64,000 nt of DNA from Methylobacterium sp. R2-1 (GCF_014191355.1 NZ_JACHWM010000014.1:155677-219676); one strand, 5' to 3'; positions 43,990-52,756 are shown, counted from the stretch's first letter. Numbers and translations are program-made. The notes: generated from the sequence alone by a model not told the origin.

Positions 43990-44529
43990 ATGAGACGAAC
44001 GGGATTACTCGGCCTCAGCTTCATCCTCCTCGCCGCAGCCGGCGCGCGCGACATCAGCCCTTCTCACGCCAGCGAGAGCGTGAGCGGGCGACCGCGGATC
44101 CTGAGCGGCGACACGCTGGTCGTGGGCGGCCGCATAATCGGCCTCTACGGCGTGGCGGCGCCAAGCCTCAAGCAGACCTGCCTGAACGCCAAGGGCCAGA
44201 ATTACGCCTGCGGCGCCTCGTCGGCCCAGGCGCTCGCAGCGCACCTGAAGGACGCGACCGTCACCTGCCAGATCCGCGAGACGGACAGCTACGGCCGTGC
44301 GCTCTCCGTCTGCCACCGGGACAAAGAGGATTTGAGCGCCTGGATGGCCGAGAAGGGGTTCGCCATGGCCGAACGGGGCGGAAAGGCTGCCTATGTCGGC
44401 GCAGAGACCGTCGCATGGGGCAAGCGCCTCGGCCTCTGGGCGGGCTCCTTCGAGGATCCGACCGGGCGGCCGCGGACGAGCTACTCGAAGGCCAACACGG
44501 TGGCCGACGCCCAGCCCGAGACGTATTGA
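43990..44529 (+). CDS. Secreted thermonuclease-fold protein lacking catalytic residues
   Basis: A 179-residue exported protein with a signal peptide (LLGLSFILLAAAGA). The staphylococcal-nuclease fold is recognisable: GDTLVVGGRIIGLYGVAAPS, a disulfide-type pair TCLNAKGQNYACG, and DSYGRALSVCHRDKEDLSAWMAEKGFAMAE. Compared with the enzyme motif RLLLVDTPE, this protein has GLYGVAAPS. Active-site Arg35, Ca-binding Asp40 and catalytic Glu43 are thus replaced by Gly, Ala and Ser. It is probably not a nuclease, though the fold is kept. The start at 43990 gives the signal peptide. Confidence 0.75.
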   Translation: MRRTGLLGLSFILLAAAGARDISPSHASESVSGRPRILSGDTLVVGGRIIGLYGVAAPSLKQTCLNAKGQNYACGASSAQALAAHLKDATVTCQIRETDSYGRALSVCHRDKEDLSAWMAEKGFAMAERGGKAAYVGAETVAWGKRLGLWAGSFEDPTGRPRTSYSKANTVADAQPETY

Positions 44530-44790
44530 GGGCCCCCGCGGATCGAGGCGAGGACGGAGGCGGTATCCGAGAGACGCCTTCGAGAGCGCGGGTGCGTCTC
44601 CGCACGGGACCGGCCGACGCATCGCCGCCGCGCCGCTTGCGGCCGGCGCGCACCGGTGTCAACTAGATCGCTCAGGCGCGCGGCAGGGACGTCGCCCCGA
44701 TGTCGAGTCGGAGGTCATCCTTCGCGCCACACTGTGCCTGCCCGGGCCCGTCGGCACCGGTGGCCCGCGCCAGGGAGTGATTGAGAAGCC

Positions 44791-45072
44791 ATGCGTCGCC
44801 CGATCGCCGTCTCCGCCCTCCTGCTCACCGGCCTCATGGCCGCCGTCCCGGCCCTCGGCCAGGATGCGGGCGATACCCGGCTCAGCCCGACCGGGCGCAC
44901 GGTCACGACGACGGGGCAGACCAAGCCGCCGGCGCCGGGCGCTCCGCAGGGCCAAGTGTCTCCGGCCTCCCAGGACCAGATGCTCAAGGCCCAGCGCGCC
45001 GCGCAGGCGCGCGACAAGGCCTGGGATGCCAAGATGAACAAGACCATGGGCTCGATCTGCAAGGGCTGCTGA
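44791..45072 (+). CDS. Small secreted protein of unknown function
   Basis: A 93-residue protein with a signal peptide (IAVSALLLTGLMAAVPALGQ). The Pro/Gln-rich middle (TKPPAPGAPQGQVSPASQDQ) is followed by a helical, basic end MLKAQRAAQARDKAWDAKMN and a terminal CKGC. The terminal Cys-x2-Cys could bind metal or form a disulfide. No family recognised. GGGAGTG precedes the ATG. Confidence 0.6.
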   Translation: MRRPIAVSALLLTGLMAAVPALGQDAGDTRLSPTGRTVTTTGQTKPPAPGAPQGQVSPASQDQMLKAQRAAQARDKAWDAKMNKTMGSICKGC

Positions 45073-45494
45073 CGACAGCCACCGACCGGCGCAACCGAAC
45101 CAGCTCAATCCGCATCACCCGCTCCGCGACGACCCCACGCGGACGACGCCGTCGCAGCATCCGCAAGGGCGTATGGCAGGGTTTCAGCCGGCGTCCGCGC
45201 CGGCACATTTCACCCTTGAAACCCCACCGCGTGCGGCCCGCCGGCCGGGATCGCCACGCGATTTCGCATCACTCCAGGCTTGCACGCCGCACGCGTCCGT
45301 AGTATCGGGCACGCCTTCGCGACAGTCCTTGGGATGTTCGCATCCCTTCGTACGCGGTGACCGCGCCGGCGTTTCCACGCCGATAGCGCGGTCTCTCACA
45401 TGAGCCGGGGACATCAGATCCCCATCAGGCGTCGTCCGCCGGGCAATACCGTCCGTGTGCGGAAACCCGCCTGAAACAAGGAAAGGTCACTCCC
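45073..45494. promoter_or_regulatory. Upstream region of the spc operon
   Basis: 422 bases with no gene. TTGCAC (45280-45285) and TATCGG (45303-45308) are separated by 17 bases and are the best promoter candidate. A promoter is needed here because rplN has lost its usual upstream partner rpsQ. A short hairpin (GGGATG/CATCCC, 45331-45346) follows it, possibly in the leader. Confidence 0.45.
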
Positions 45495-45863
45495 GTGATC
45501 CAGATGCAGACGAATCTGGACGTCGCCGACAATTCGGGTGCGCGCCGCGTGATGTGCATCAAGGTACTCGGCGGGTCGAAGCGCAAGTATGCCGGCGTCG
45601 GCGACATCATCGTCGTCTCCGTCAAGGAGGCGATCCCGCGCGGCCGCGTGAAGAAGGGCGACGTCATGAAGGCGGTCGTCGTGCGCACGGCCAAGGACGT
45701 GAAGCGCGCCGACGGTTCGGTGATCCGCTTCGACAAGAACGCCGCCGTTCTGATCAACAATCAGAAGGAGCCGGTCGGCACCCGCATCTTCGGGCCGGTG
45801 CCGCGCGAGCTGCGCGCCCGCAACCACATGAAGATCATCTCGCTCGCTCCTGAGGTGCTGTGA
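45495..45863 (+). CDS. rplN: 50S ribosomal protein L14
   Basis: 122 residues, full length, GTG start (MIQMQTNLDVADNSGARRVMCIKVLGG). It binds 23S rRNA and contacts L19 and S12-side bridges in the ribosome. It is the first gene of the spc operon, and here also the first gene of the transcript, because rpsQ, normally just upstream, is on the other strand 13 kb away. Its stop overlaps the rplX start by one base. Confidence 0.97.
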   Translation: MIQMQTNLDVADNSGARRVMCIKVLGGSKRKYAGVGDIIVVSVKEAIPRGRVKKGDVMKAVVVRTAKDVKRADGSVIRFDKNAAVLINNQKEPVGTRIFGPVPRELRARNHMKIISLAPEVL

Positions 45864-46177
45864 TGGCCGCCAAGATCAAGAAGGGCGACACGGTCGTCGT
45901 TCTCACCGGTCGCGACGCGGGTCGCTCCGGCGAGGTCATCCAGGTCATGCCGAAGGACGGCAAGGCCTTCGTGCGCGGCGTCAACCTGGTGAAGAAGCAC
46001 CAGAAGCAGACGCAGAACGCCGAGGGCGGGATCATCTCGAAGGAGGCTGCCATCCAGCTCTCCAACCTCGCGTTTCAGGACGTGAACGGTAAGCCGACCC
46101 GCGTGGGTTTCCGCATCCTCGAAGACGGACGCAAGGTCCGGTTCGCCAAGACCACGGGGGATCAGATCGATGGCTGA
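45863..46177 (+). CDS. rplX: 50S ribosomal protein L24
   Basis: 104 residues with the KOW motif KKGDTVVVLTGRDAGRSGEV at the N-terminus. It starts assembly of the 50S subunit. The start at 45863 overlaps the rplN stop, and its end overlaps the rplE start by 8 bases, so the three are translationally coupled. Confidence 0.97.
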   Translation: MAAKIKKGDTVVVLTGRDAGRSGEVIQVMPKDGKAFVRGVNLVKKHQKQTQNAEGGIISKEAAIQLSNLAFQDVNGKPTRVGFRILEDGRKVRFAKTTGDQIDG

Positions 46178-46736
46178 GGCCGACAAGAACGCCTACGTCC
46201 CGCGTCTGCGCAAGCACTACGACGAGGTCGTCCGGCAGAAGCTGATCGAGCAGTTCGGGTACAAGAACCCGATGCAGGTCCCGCAGATCGAGAAGATCGT
46301 CATCAACATGGGCGTCGGCGAGTCCACCGCGGACTCGAAGAAGGCCACCGTTGCGGCGGGCGACCTCGCGCTCATCGCCGGCCAGAAGCCGGTCATCACC
46401 CGCGCCCGCAAGGCGATCGCGACCTTCAAGGTCCGCGAGGGCATGCCGATCGGCTGCAAGGTGACCCTGCGCAAGGCTCGCATGTACGAGTTCATGGACC
46501 GCCTGATCACGATCGCGCTGCCGCGCGTTCGCGACTTCCGCGGCCTGAACCCGCGTTCCTTCGATGGCCGCGGCAACTATGCCATGGGCCTCAAGGAGCA
46601 CCTCGTGTTCCCGGAGATCTCCTACGACAAGGCGGAGCAGACCTGGGGCATGGACATCGTCGTTCAGACGAGCGCCACCACGGACGAAGAGGCCAAGGCT
46701 CTCCTCGCCCATTTCAAATTCCCGTTCCGGCAGTAA
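46170..46736 (+). CDS. rplE: 50S ribosomal protein L5
   Basis: 188 residues, normal length, with VPQIEKIVINMGVGE and VTLRKARMYEFMDRLITIALPRVRDFRGL. It binds 5S rRNA and forms part of the central protuberance. The last ten residues of rplX are encoded across its start. Confidence 0.97.
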   Translation: MAEADKNAYVPRLRKHYDEVVRQKLIEQFGYKNPMQVPQIEKIVINMGVGESTADSKKATVAAGDLALIAGQKPVITRARKAIATFKVREGMPIGCKVTLRKARMYEFMDRLITIALPRVRDFRGLNPRSFDGRGNYAMGLKEHLVFPEISYDKAEQTWGMDIVVQTSATTDEEAKALLAHFKFPFRQ

Positions 46737-46777
46737 GCGGCGGCAACGTCGCTTAGACGCGGACACTGGAGACAGAC

Positions 46778-47083
46778 ATGGCTAAGAAAAGCTCAGTCGA
46801 GAAGAACAACCACCGCAAGGAACTGGTGAAGCGCTTCGCCGAGAAGCGTAAGGCCCTCCTCGCCATCGCCAACGATGAGTCCCGTGAGATGGAGGAGCGC
46901 TTCGAGGCGCGCCTGAAGCTCGCGGAACTGCCGCGCAACTCGTCGGCCACCCGCATCCGCAACCGCTGCGAGATGACCGGCCGTCCGCGGGCCTACTACC
47001 GTAAGCTCGGCATCTCGCGCGTGGCTCTGCGTGAGCTCGGCAACCGGGGTCTCATCCCCGGCCTCGTGAAGTCCAGCTGGTAA
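46778..47083 (+). CDS. rpsN: 30S ribosomal protein S14
   Basis: 101 residues: the long form without the zinc-binding Cys motif (RCEMTGRPRAYYRKLGISRVALRE keeps one Cys only). It is needed for head assembly of the 30S subunit. It lies 41 bases after rplE in the usual spc order. Confidence 0.97.
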   Translation: MAKKSSVEKNNHRKELVKRFAEKRKALLAIANDESREMEERFEARLKLAELPRNSSATRIRNRCEMTGRPRAYYRKLGISRVALRELGNRGLIPGLVKSSW

Positions 47084-47095
47084 GGGGAGGCATCC

Positions 47096-47491
47096 ATGGT
47101 GAACGATCCCGTGGGTGACATGCTCACCCGCATCCGCAACGGCCAGAGCCGTCGCCGCAACGTCGTCCAGACCCCCGGCTCGCGTCTGCGCGCCTCGGTT
47201 CTCGACGTGCTGAAGTCCGAGGGCTACATCCGCGACTACGCCGTGGCGGATCTCGGCAACGGCCGCACCGAGTTCCAGATCGAACTCAAGTACTACGATG
47301 GTCGCCCGGTCATCCGGGAGATCAAGCGCGTTTCGAAGCCCGGTCGCCGCGTCTACTCGTCGGTTGGCGAGCTGCCGCGCGTCGCCGACGGTCTCGGCGT
47401 TACCATCATCTCGACCCCGCAGGGCGTCATGGCCGATCACGAGGCGCGCGAGCGCAACGTCGGCGGTGAAGTGCTCTGCAAGGTGTTCTGA
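47096..47491 (+). CDS. rpsH: 30S ribosomal protein S8
   Basis: 131 residues, complete; starts NDPVGDMLTRIRNGQ and ends STPQGVMADHEARERNVGGEVLCKVF. It binds helix 21 of 16S rRNA. In enterobacteria S8 is the translational repressor of the spc operon at the rplE start; whether that applies here is not visible. Confidence 0.97.
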   Translation: MVNDPVGDMLTRIRNGQSRRRNVVQTPGSRLRASVLDVLKSEGYIRDYAVADLGNGRTEFQIELKYYDGRPVIREIKRVSKPGRRVYSSVGELPRVADGLGVTIISTPQGVMADHEARERNVGGEVLCKVF

Positions 47492-47507
47492 TCCGGAGGA
47501 CAGCGAC

Positions 47508-48041
47508 ATGTCTCGCGTAGGCAAGAAGCCCGTCCCCGTCCCGTCCGGCGTCACCGCCACGGTTACGGGTCAGACGGTGAAGATGAAGGGCTCGAAGGGC
47601 GAACTCCAGTTCGTCGTCCCGCCCCAGGTCATCGTGGAGTTCAAGGACGGCGCCGTCTCGGTGCAGCCCAAGGACCAGACGAAGCAGGCCCGCTCTCTGT
47701 GGGGCACCTCGCGCGCCCAGGTGGCGAACCTCGTCGAGGGCGTCTCGAAGGGCTTCGAGAAGAAGCTGGAGATCACCGGCGTCGGCTATCGCGCCGCGAT
47801 GGCCGGCAAGGCGCTCAAGCTCTCGCTCGGCTACAGCCACGACATCGAGTACGAAATCCCGGCCGGCATCACGATCGTGACGCCCAAGCCCACGGAGATC
47901 GTGGTGTCGGGCATCGACCGGCAGCGCGTCGGTCAGGTCGCGGCGGAGATTCGCGAGTACCGCGGTCCCGAGCCCTATAAGGGCAAGGGCGTCAAGTACG
48001 CTGGCGAATTCATCTTCCGCAAGGAAGGCAAGAAGAAGTAA
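47508..48041 (+). CDS. rplF: 50S ribosomal protein L6
   Basis: 177 residues, MSRVGKKPVPVPSGVTATVT at the start and RGPEPYKGKGVKYAGEFIFRKEGKKK at the end. It sits at the base of the L7/L12 stalk near the factor-binding site. GGAGG precedes the ATG at 47508. Confidence 0.97.
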   Translation: MSRVGKKPVPVPSGVTATVTGQTVKMKGSKGELQFVVPPQVIVEFKDGAVSVQPKDQTKQARSLWGTSRAQVANLVEGVSKGFEKKLEITGVGYRAAMAGKALKLSLGYSHDIEYEIPAGITIVTPKPTEIVVSGIDRQRVGQVAAEIREYRGPEPYKGKGVKYAGEFIFRKEGKKK

Positions 48042-48052
48042 GGGGGGCGATC

Positions 48053-48415
48053 ATGTCGAACAAGAACGAAGCCCTCCTGCGCCGCAAGGCGCGGGTCCGT
48101 CGGGCCCTCAAAGCCACCGCCAACGGCCGTCCGCGGCTGTCGGTGTTCCGCTCATCCAAGCAGATCTACGTCCAGGTTATCGACGACGCCGCGGGCCGCA
48201 CGCTCGCTGCCGCGTCCAGCCTCGACAAGGATCTCAAGGCCAGCCTCAAGACCGGCGCCGACAAGGCGGCGGCCGAGGCGGTCGGCAAGCTCGTCGCCGA
48301 GCGTGCCAAGGCTGCGGGCGTCACCAAGGTCGTCTTCGATCGCTCGGGCTACATCTTCCACGGCCGCGTCAAGGCTCTCGCCGACGCCGCACGTGAGGGT
48401 GGCCTGGACTTCTAA
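48053..48415 (+). CDS. rplR: 50S ribosomal protein L18
   Basis: 120 residues with the 5S rRNA-binding pattern RRKARVRRALKATANGRPRLSVFRS and the C-terminal FDRSGYIFHGRVKALADAAREGGLDF. It has canonical length. A 91-base gap with a C/G hairpin follows before rpsE, wider than elsewhere in this operon. Confidence 0.97.
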   Translation: MSNKNEALLRRKARVRRALKATANGRPRLSVFRSSKQIYVQVIDDAAGRTLAAASSLDKDLKASLKTGADKAAAEAVGKLVAERAKAAGVTKVVFDRSGYIFHGRVKALADAAREGGLDF

Positions 48416-48427
48416 GACGCGTTCCCC

Positions 48428-48450
48428 CCTCCCCCTCGTGGGGAGGGCGG
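48428..48450 (+). other. Hairpin between rplR and rpsE
   Basis: CCCTCCCC and GGGGAGGG pair around a CTCGT loop in the 91-base gap. There is no T tract, so it may be a processing or mRNA-stability element rather than a terminator. Confidence 0.45.
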
Positions 48451-48506
48451 CACATCGAGCGAGCGGGTCTTTCCGATCCGCGTCAGTGAGATAACAGGAA
48501 AAGAAT

Positions 48507-49085
48507 ATGGCACGTGAACGCGAGGGTCGTCGCCGCGACGACCGCGAGGAGCGCGACAGCGAGTTCGTGGACAAGCTCGTCCACATCAACCGCGTCGCCA
48601 AGGTGGTGAAGGGTGGCCGTCGCTTCGGCTTCGCGGCGCTCGTCGTCGTCGGTGACCAGAAGGGCCGCGTCGGCTTCGGCCACGGCAAGGCCCGTGAGGT
48701 GCCGGAGGCGATCCGCAAGGCGACCGAGGCCGCCAAGCGCGGCCTGATCCGGGTCTCGCTCCGCGAGGGCCGTACCCTGCACCACGACGTCAACGGCCGC
48801 CACGGCGCCGGCAAGGTGATCCTCCGTGCGGCCCCGCAGGGCACCGGCATCATCGCCGGCGGTCCGATGCGCGCCGTGTTCGAGACGCTCGGCATGCAGG
48901 ACGTCGTCGCTAAGTCGCTCGGCTCGTCCAACCCCTACAACCTCGTGCGCGCCACCTTCGACGCGCTCAAGAACGAGGACAGCCCGCGCTCGGTCGCGGC
49001 CCGTCGCGGTCTCAAGGTGTCGGCCCTCCAGGCCCGTCGCCGCGATGCCGACCCGGCCGACAGCTCCGAAGCGGCTGTCGCGTAA
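48507..49085 (+). CDS. rpsE: 30S ribosomal protein S5
   Basis: 192 residues, slightly long because of a charged N-terminus (REREGRRRDDREERDSEFVDK). The core has VHINRVAKVVKGGRRFGFAALVVVGD and GPMRAVFETLGMQDVVAKSLGSSNPYNLVRATFDAL. It takes part in decoding accuracy and mRNA unwinding. Confidence 0.97.
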   Translation: MAREREGRRRDDREERDSEFVDKLVHINRVAKVVKGGRRFGFAALVVVGDQKGRVGFGHGKAREVPEAIRKATEAAKRGLIRVSLREGRTLHHDVNGRHGAGKVILRAAPQGTGIIAGGPMRAVFETLGMQDVVAKSLGSSNPYNLVRATFDALKNEDSPRSVAARRGLKVSALQARRRDADPADSSEAAVA

Positions 49086-49096
49086 GGGAGGGCAGC

Positions 49097-49291
49097 ATGG
49101 CAACCAAGACTGTCCGCATCGAGCAGATCGGCTCGCCGATCCGCCGTGAGGCCTCCCAGCGCGCGACGCTGATCGGCCTCAAGCTGAACAAGCTGCACCG
49201 CGTCGCCGAACTGGAGGACACTCCCTCGGTCCGCGGCATGATCCGCAAGGTCGCGCACCTCGTGCGCGTCCTCGATGACGCCGCGGCGTGA
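49097..49291 (+). CDS. rpmD: 50S ribosomal protein L30
   Basis: 64 residues, TVRIEQIGSPIRREASQRATLIGLKLNKLHR, standard size. It lies 11 bases after rpsE and 13 bases before rplO. Confidence 0.96.
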   Translation: MATKTVRIEQIGSPIRREASQRATLIGLKLNKLHRVAELEDTPSVRGMIRKVAHLVRVLDDAAA

Positions 49292-49304
49292 GGAGGGCTC
49301 CACC

Positions 49305-49814
49305 ATGAAGCTCAACGAGATCCGCGACAACGAAGGCGCGACCAAGAACCGGATGCGCGTCGGCCGGGGCATCGGCTCCGGTAAAGGCAAGACCGGTGGC
49401 CGCGGCGTGAAGGGTCAGAAGGCCCGGACCGGCGTGTCCATCAAGGGCTTCGAGGGCGGCCAGATGCCGCTGCATCGTCGCCTGCCGAAGCGTGGCTTCA
49501 ACAACATCCATGCCCACGACCTGAACGAGGTGAACCTCGGTCGCGTCCAGGCGGCGGTGGATGCCGGCAAGCTCGACGCCAATGCCCCCGTGACGGTCGA
49601 TGCGCTGGTGAAGGCCGGCATCATCGCCCGGGCCCGCGACGGCGTGAAGCTGCTCGGCGTCGGCGAGCTGACCTCGAAGCTCAGCTTCGAGGTGACCCGC
49701 GCCTCCAAGTCGGCTGTCGAGGCCGTCGAGAAGGCCGGCGGTTCGGTGACCACGACCTTCGCCGCCGGCGTCGCCCATCGCGGCGCGGCTGAAGGCGCGG
49801 TTGCGTCCGCCTGA
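49305..49814 (+). CDS. rplO: 50S ribosomal protein L15
   Basis: 169 residues, with MKLNEIRDNEGATKNRMRVGRGIGSGKGKTGGRGVKGQKAR at the start, which is extended and binds rRNA. The ATG at 49305 follows GGAGGG. An upstream in-frame start at 49275 is inside rpmD and unlikely. A strong hairpin separates it from secY. Confidence 0.96.
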   Translation: MKLNEIRDNEGATKNRMRVGRGIGSGKGKTGGRGVKGQKARTGVSIKGFEGGQMPLHRRLPKRGFNNIHAHDLNEVNLGRVQAAVDAGKLDANAPVTVDALVKAGIIARARDGVKLLGVGELTSKLSFEVTRASKSAVEAVEKAGGSVTTTFAAGVAHRGAAEGAVASA

Positions 49815-49837
49815 CACCACGATTAAGTCGAACGCCG

Positions 49838-49879
49838 AAGCGGCGGCCCGTGCTCGCACGCGGCCGCCGCTTTCGCTTT
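49838..49879 (+). terminator. Hairpin between rplO and secY
   Basis: AAGCGGCGGCC (49838-49848) pairs perfectly with GGCCGCCGCTT (49862-49872), followed by a T-rich TCGCTTTC. It resembles a terminator or attenuator in the middle of the spc operon, which could lower secY and adk expression relative to ribosomal proteins. Confidence 0.6.
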
Positions 49880-49928
49880 CAGGGACCGCTCGAGACGCGT
49901 CCCGACGGCATTTTCCGGGATCAATGAC

Positions 49929-51272
49929 ATGGCCTCAGCCGCCGAGCAGCTCGCCGCCAACCTGAATTTCGGCGCCATCGCCAAGGCCGACGAGCTCAAG
50001 AAGCGCATCTGGTTCACCCTGGGCGCGCTCATCGTCTTTCGGCTCGGCACCTACATCCCGATCCCCGGCATCGATCCCGAGCAGTTCGCGCGGAACTTCC
50101 AGAACCAGGCCGGCGGCGTGCTCGGCATGTTCAACATGTTCTCCGGCGGTGCCGTCGAGCGCATGGCGGTCTTCGCGCTCAACATCATGCCTTACATCTC
50201 GGCCTCGATCATCGTTCAGCTCCTGACCTCGGTCGTGCCGAGCCTCGAGGCGCTGAAGAAGGAGGGCGAGTCGGGCCGCAAGGTCATCAACCAGTACACC
50301 CGCTACCTCACGGTGGTGCTGGCGCTGGTCCAGTCCTGGGGAATCGCCTTCGGCCTGCAGGGCTCGAACGCGGTCATCAATCCGGGCCCGTTCTTCGTCC
50401 TCTCGACCGTGGTGACGCTGACCGGCGGCACGCTGTTCCTGATGTGGATCGGCGAGCAGATCACCTCGCGCGGCATCGGCAACGGTTCCTCGCTCATCAT
50501 CTTCGCGGGCATCGTCGCCCATCTGCCGGCGTCGATCTTCGGAGCGCTGGAACTGACCCGCACCGGCGCGCTCTCGCCTGCTATCCTACTCGGAGCCGGC
50601 ATCGCGGCGATCGCGCTGATCTACTTCATCGTGTTCATGGAGCGCGCCCAGCGCCGGCTCCTGATCAACTACCCGAAGCGCCAAGTCGGCAACCGGATGT
50701 ACGAGGGGCAGTCCTCGTTCCTGCCGCTCAAGCTCAACACGTCGGGCGTGATCCCGCCGATCTTCGCCTCCTCGCTGCTGCTGCTGCCGACCACCGTCGC
50801 GAGCTTCTCGGCCAGCCAAGGCTCGACCGGCATCCTGGGCACCCTGACGGCCTATCTCGGCCACGGTCGGCCGCTCTACATGGTGGCCTATGCCGGCCTG
50901 ATCATCTTCTTCACGTTCTTCTACACGGCGATCGTCTTCAACCCGCAGGAAACCGCGGACAACCTGAAGAAGCAGGGTGGCTTCATCCCCGGCATCCGCC
51001 CCGGCGAGCGCACCGCCGCCTTCATCGACAAGGTGCTGACCCGCATCACGGTGATCGGCGCGGCCTACCTGACCTTCGTGTGCCTCGTGCCGGAGATCGT
51101 GGCCTCCTATACCTCGGCCGCTCTCGGCTTCGGCGGCACCTCTCTCCTGATCGTGGTCTCGGTCACCATGGACACGGTGGCGCAGATCCACGGGCACCTG
51201 ATGGCGCACCAGTACGAGGGCCTCGTGAAGAAGGCGAAGCTGCGCGGTGCCTCCACCACTCGCCGCCGCTGA
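49929..51272 (+). CDS. secY: Preprotein translocase subunit SecY
   Basis: A 447-residue, ten-helix channel protein of the Sec translocon. Typical blocks: LGTYIPIPGIDPEQF (first helix loop), YTRYLTVVLALVQSWGIA, GNGSSLIIFAGIVAHLPA and NRMYEGQSSFLPLKLNTSGVIPPIFASSLL. Complete at both ends. It lies in the usual place between rplO and adk. Confidence 0.97.
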   Translation: MASAAEQLAANLNFGAIAKADELKKRIWFTLGALIVFRLGTYIPIPGIDPEQFARNFQNQAGGVLGMFNMFSGGAVERMAVFALNIMPYISASIIVQLLTSVVPSLEALKKEGESGRKVINQYTRYLTVVLALVQSWGIAFGLQGSNAVINPGPFFVLSTVVTLTGGTLFLMWIGEQITSRGIGNGSSLIIFAGIVAHLPASIFGALELTRTGALSPAILLGAGIAAIALIYFIVFMERAQRRLLINYPKRQVGNRMYEGQSSFLPLKLNTSGVIPPIFASSLLLLPTTVASFSASQGSTGILGTLTAYLGHGRPLYMVAYAGLIIFFTFFYTAIVFNPQETADNLKKQGGFIPGIRPGERTAAFIDKVLTRITVIGAAYLTFVCLVPEIVASYTSAALGFGGTSLLIVVSVTMDTVAQIHGHLMAHQYEGLVKKAKLRGASTTRRR

Positions 51273-51430
51273 GAAGGCCGACAACAGGGCAGCCTTCGAC
51301 AAAGGTTCGGTGGACGCGCGAGCCGGAATTGCGCATCACAGCGGTGTGACGACGGCGCGGCCTGTAGAAGGCAGGCGCGCCGCCCATGAAGAACGAGCCC
51401 GGCGCCGGGCCTTGAGGACGGGGAGACGCT

Positions 51431-52033
51431 ATGCGGATCATTCTGCTCGGACCGCCGGGAGCGGGGAAGGGCACGCAGTCCGAGCGTATCGTGGAGCGCT
51501 ACCGCGTTCCGCAGCTTTCGACGGGCGACATGCTGCGCGCGGCGGTGGCCGCCAGGACGCCGGTGGGACTGGAGGCGAAGTCGATCATGGAGAGCGGCGG
51601 CCTCGTGCCGGACGCGGTCGTGGTCGGGATCGTCGCCGACCGCATCGAGGAGGCGGACGCCAAGAACGGCTTCATCCTCGACGGCTTCCCGCGGACGGTT
51701 GAGCAGGCCAAGGCTCTCGATGCCATGCTGGCGGAGAAGGGCATCGCTCTCGACGCGGTGGTGGAATTCGTCGTGGACGAAAACGCCCTGGTCGGCCGCA
51801 TCGCCAAGCGTGCTGAGGAGACCGCCGCCCGCGGACAACCGGTGCGCAAGGACGACACGCCGGAAGTCTTCAAGACGCGCCTCGACGCCTACAGGAAGCA
51901 GACGGCGCCGCTCTCGGACCACTACGCCGGAACCGGCCTGTTGCGGAAGATCGACGGCATGAAGCCGATCGATGACGTCACGGCAGAGGTGACCCGCCTG
52001 CTCGACGGTTTCCGCGAAACGGCCGCCTCCTGA
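51431..52033 (+). CDS. adk: Adenylate kinase
   Basis: A 200-residue enzyme interconverting ATP+AMP and 2 ADP. The P-loop GPPGAGKGTQ, the AMP-site STGDMLRAAV and ILDGFPRTVEQAKAL are clear. The short LID (KRAEETAARGQPVRKDDTPEV) lacks the zinc cysteines. It lies 158 bases after secY, a wider gap than usual, and is followed by a terminator-like hairpin. Confidence 0.96.
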   Translation: MRIILLGPPGAGKGTQSERIVERYRVPQLSTGDMLRAAVAARTPVGLEAKSIMESGGLVPDAVVVGIVADRIEEADAKNGFILDGFPRTVEQAKALDAMLAEKGIALDAVVEFVVDENALVGRIAKRAEETAARGQPVRKDDTPEVFKTRLDAYRKQTAPLSDHYAGTGLLRKIDGMKPIDDVTAEVTRLLDGFRETAAS

Positions 52034-52057
52034 GGCCACCGACGAGCGACGATCTTG

Positions 52058-52090
52058 AAGCCCGCCGCCGTTTCGACGGGGCGGGCTTTC
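52058..52090 (+). terminator. Terminator-like hairpin after adk
   Basis: AAGCCCGCC (52058-52066) pairs with GGCGGGCTT (52080-52088) and TTCTC follows. The 257-base gap before rpsM should then include a promoter for the alpha operon, not clearly identified. Confidence 0.65.
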
Positions 52091-52346
52091 TCATGTCTTC
52101 CCGTGCATGGCTGGTCGGCCGGCGGCCCCGAAGTGCATTCCGGTTTGCAAAGCGTTGACAAGTCAGCGGCCCCGCGCTAGGCGGACCCCCTTCGTCCAAA
52201 CGGGATGTGGTTCGAGGCACCTCTGAGAGGCTGCTTGCGGACCGATTTGTCGTTTCGGGCGGGCGTGCAGGGGCCGGCCTCCACCGGACGCGCGCTTATC
52301 CTTGTGTGATGGCAGGCCGAGCGGCCCGCCACATGGAGAGATCATC

Positions 52347-52715
52347 TTGGCCCGTATCGCAGGCGTCAACATCCCGACCGCCAAGCGCGTCGTCATCGCG
52401 CTCCAGTACATCCACGGCATCGGCCCGAAGAAGGCCGAGGAGATCACCGAGAAGGTCGGCATCCCGGCCGAGCGCCGGGTGAACCAGCTCACCGACGCCG
52501 AGGTGCTCCAGATCCGCGAGACCATCGACCGTGATTACCTCGTCGAGGGCGATCTGCGGCGTGAAGTCTCGATGAACATCAAGCGCCTGATGGATCTCGG
52601 CTGCTACCGCGGCCTGCGTCACCGCAAGCAGCTCCCCGTCCGCGGCCAGCGTACCCACACCAACGCCCGTACCCGCAAGGGCAAGGCGAAGCCGATCGCC
52701 GGCAAGAAGAAGTAA
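52347..52715 (+). CDS. rpsM: 30S ribosomal protein S13
   Basis: 122 residues, ARIAGVNIPTAKRVVIALQYIHGIG and the C-terminal RGQRTHTNARTRKGKAKPIAGKKK, normal length. The start must be TTG (52347), preceded by GGAGA, because no ATG or GTG is in frame near it. S13 contacts the P-site tRNA and the 50S subunit. Confidence 0.95.
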   Translation: MARIAGVNIPTAKRVVIALQYIHGIGPKKAEEITEKVGIPAERRVNQLTDAEVLQIRETIDRDYLVEGDLRREVSMNIKRLMDLGCYRGLRHRKQLPVRGQRTHTNARTRKGKAKPIAGKKK

Positions 52716-52727
52716 TATCTGGCATCG

Positions 52728-52756
52728 GAAGGCCGTGCTTGGCTCGGCCTTCTCTC
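52728..52756 (+). terminator. Hairpin between rpsM and rpsK
   Basis: GAAGGCCG (52728-52735) pairs with CGGCCTTC (52745-52752), followed by TCTCC. With a 170-base gap to rpsK, partial termination or RNA processing is possible. Confidence 0.55.

Noticed and set aside
45184..45414. Short minus-strand ORF upstream of rplN
   Set aside because: It has no similarity or ribosome site and lies in the likely promoter region of the spc operon.
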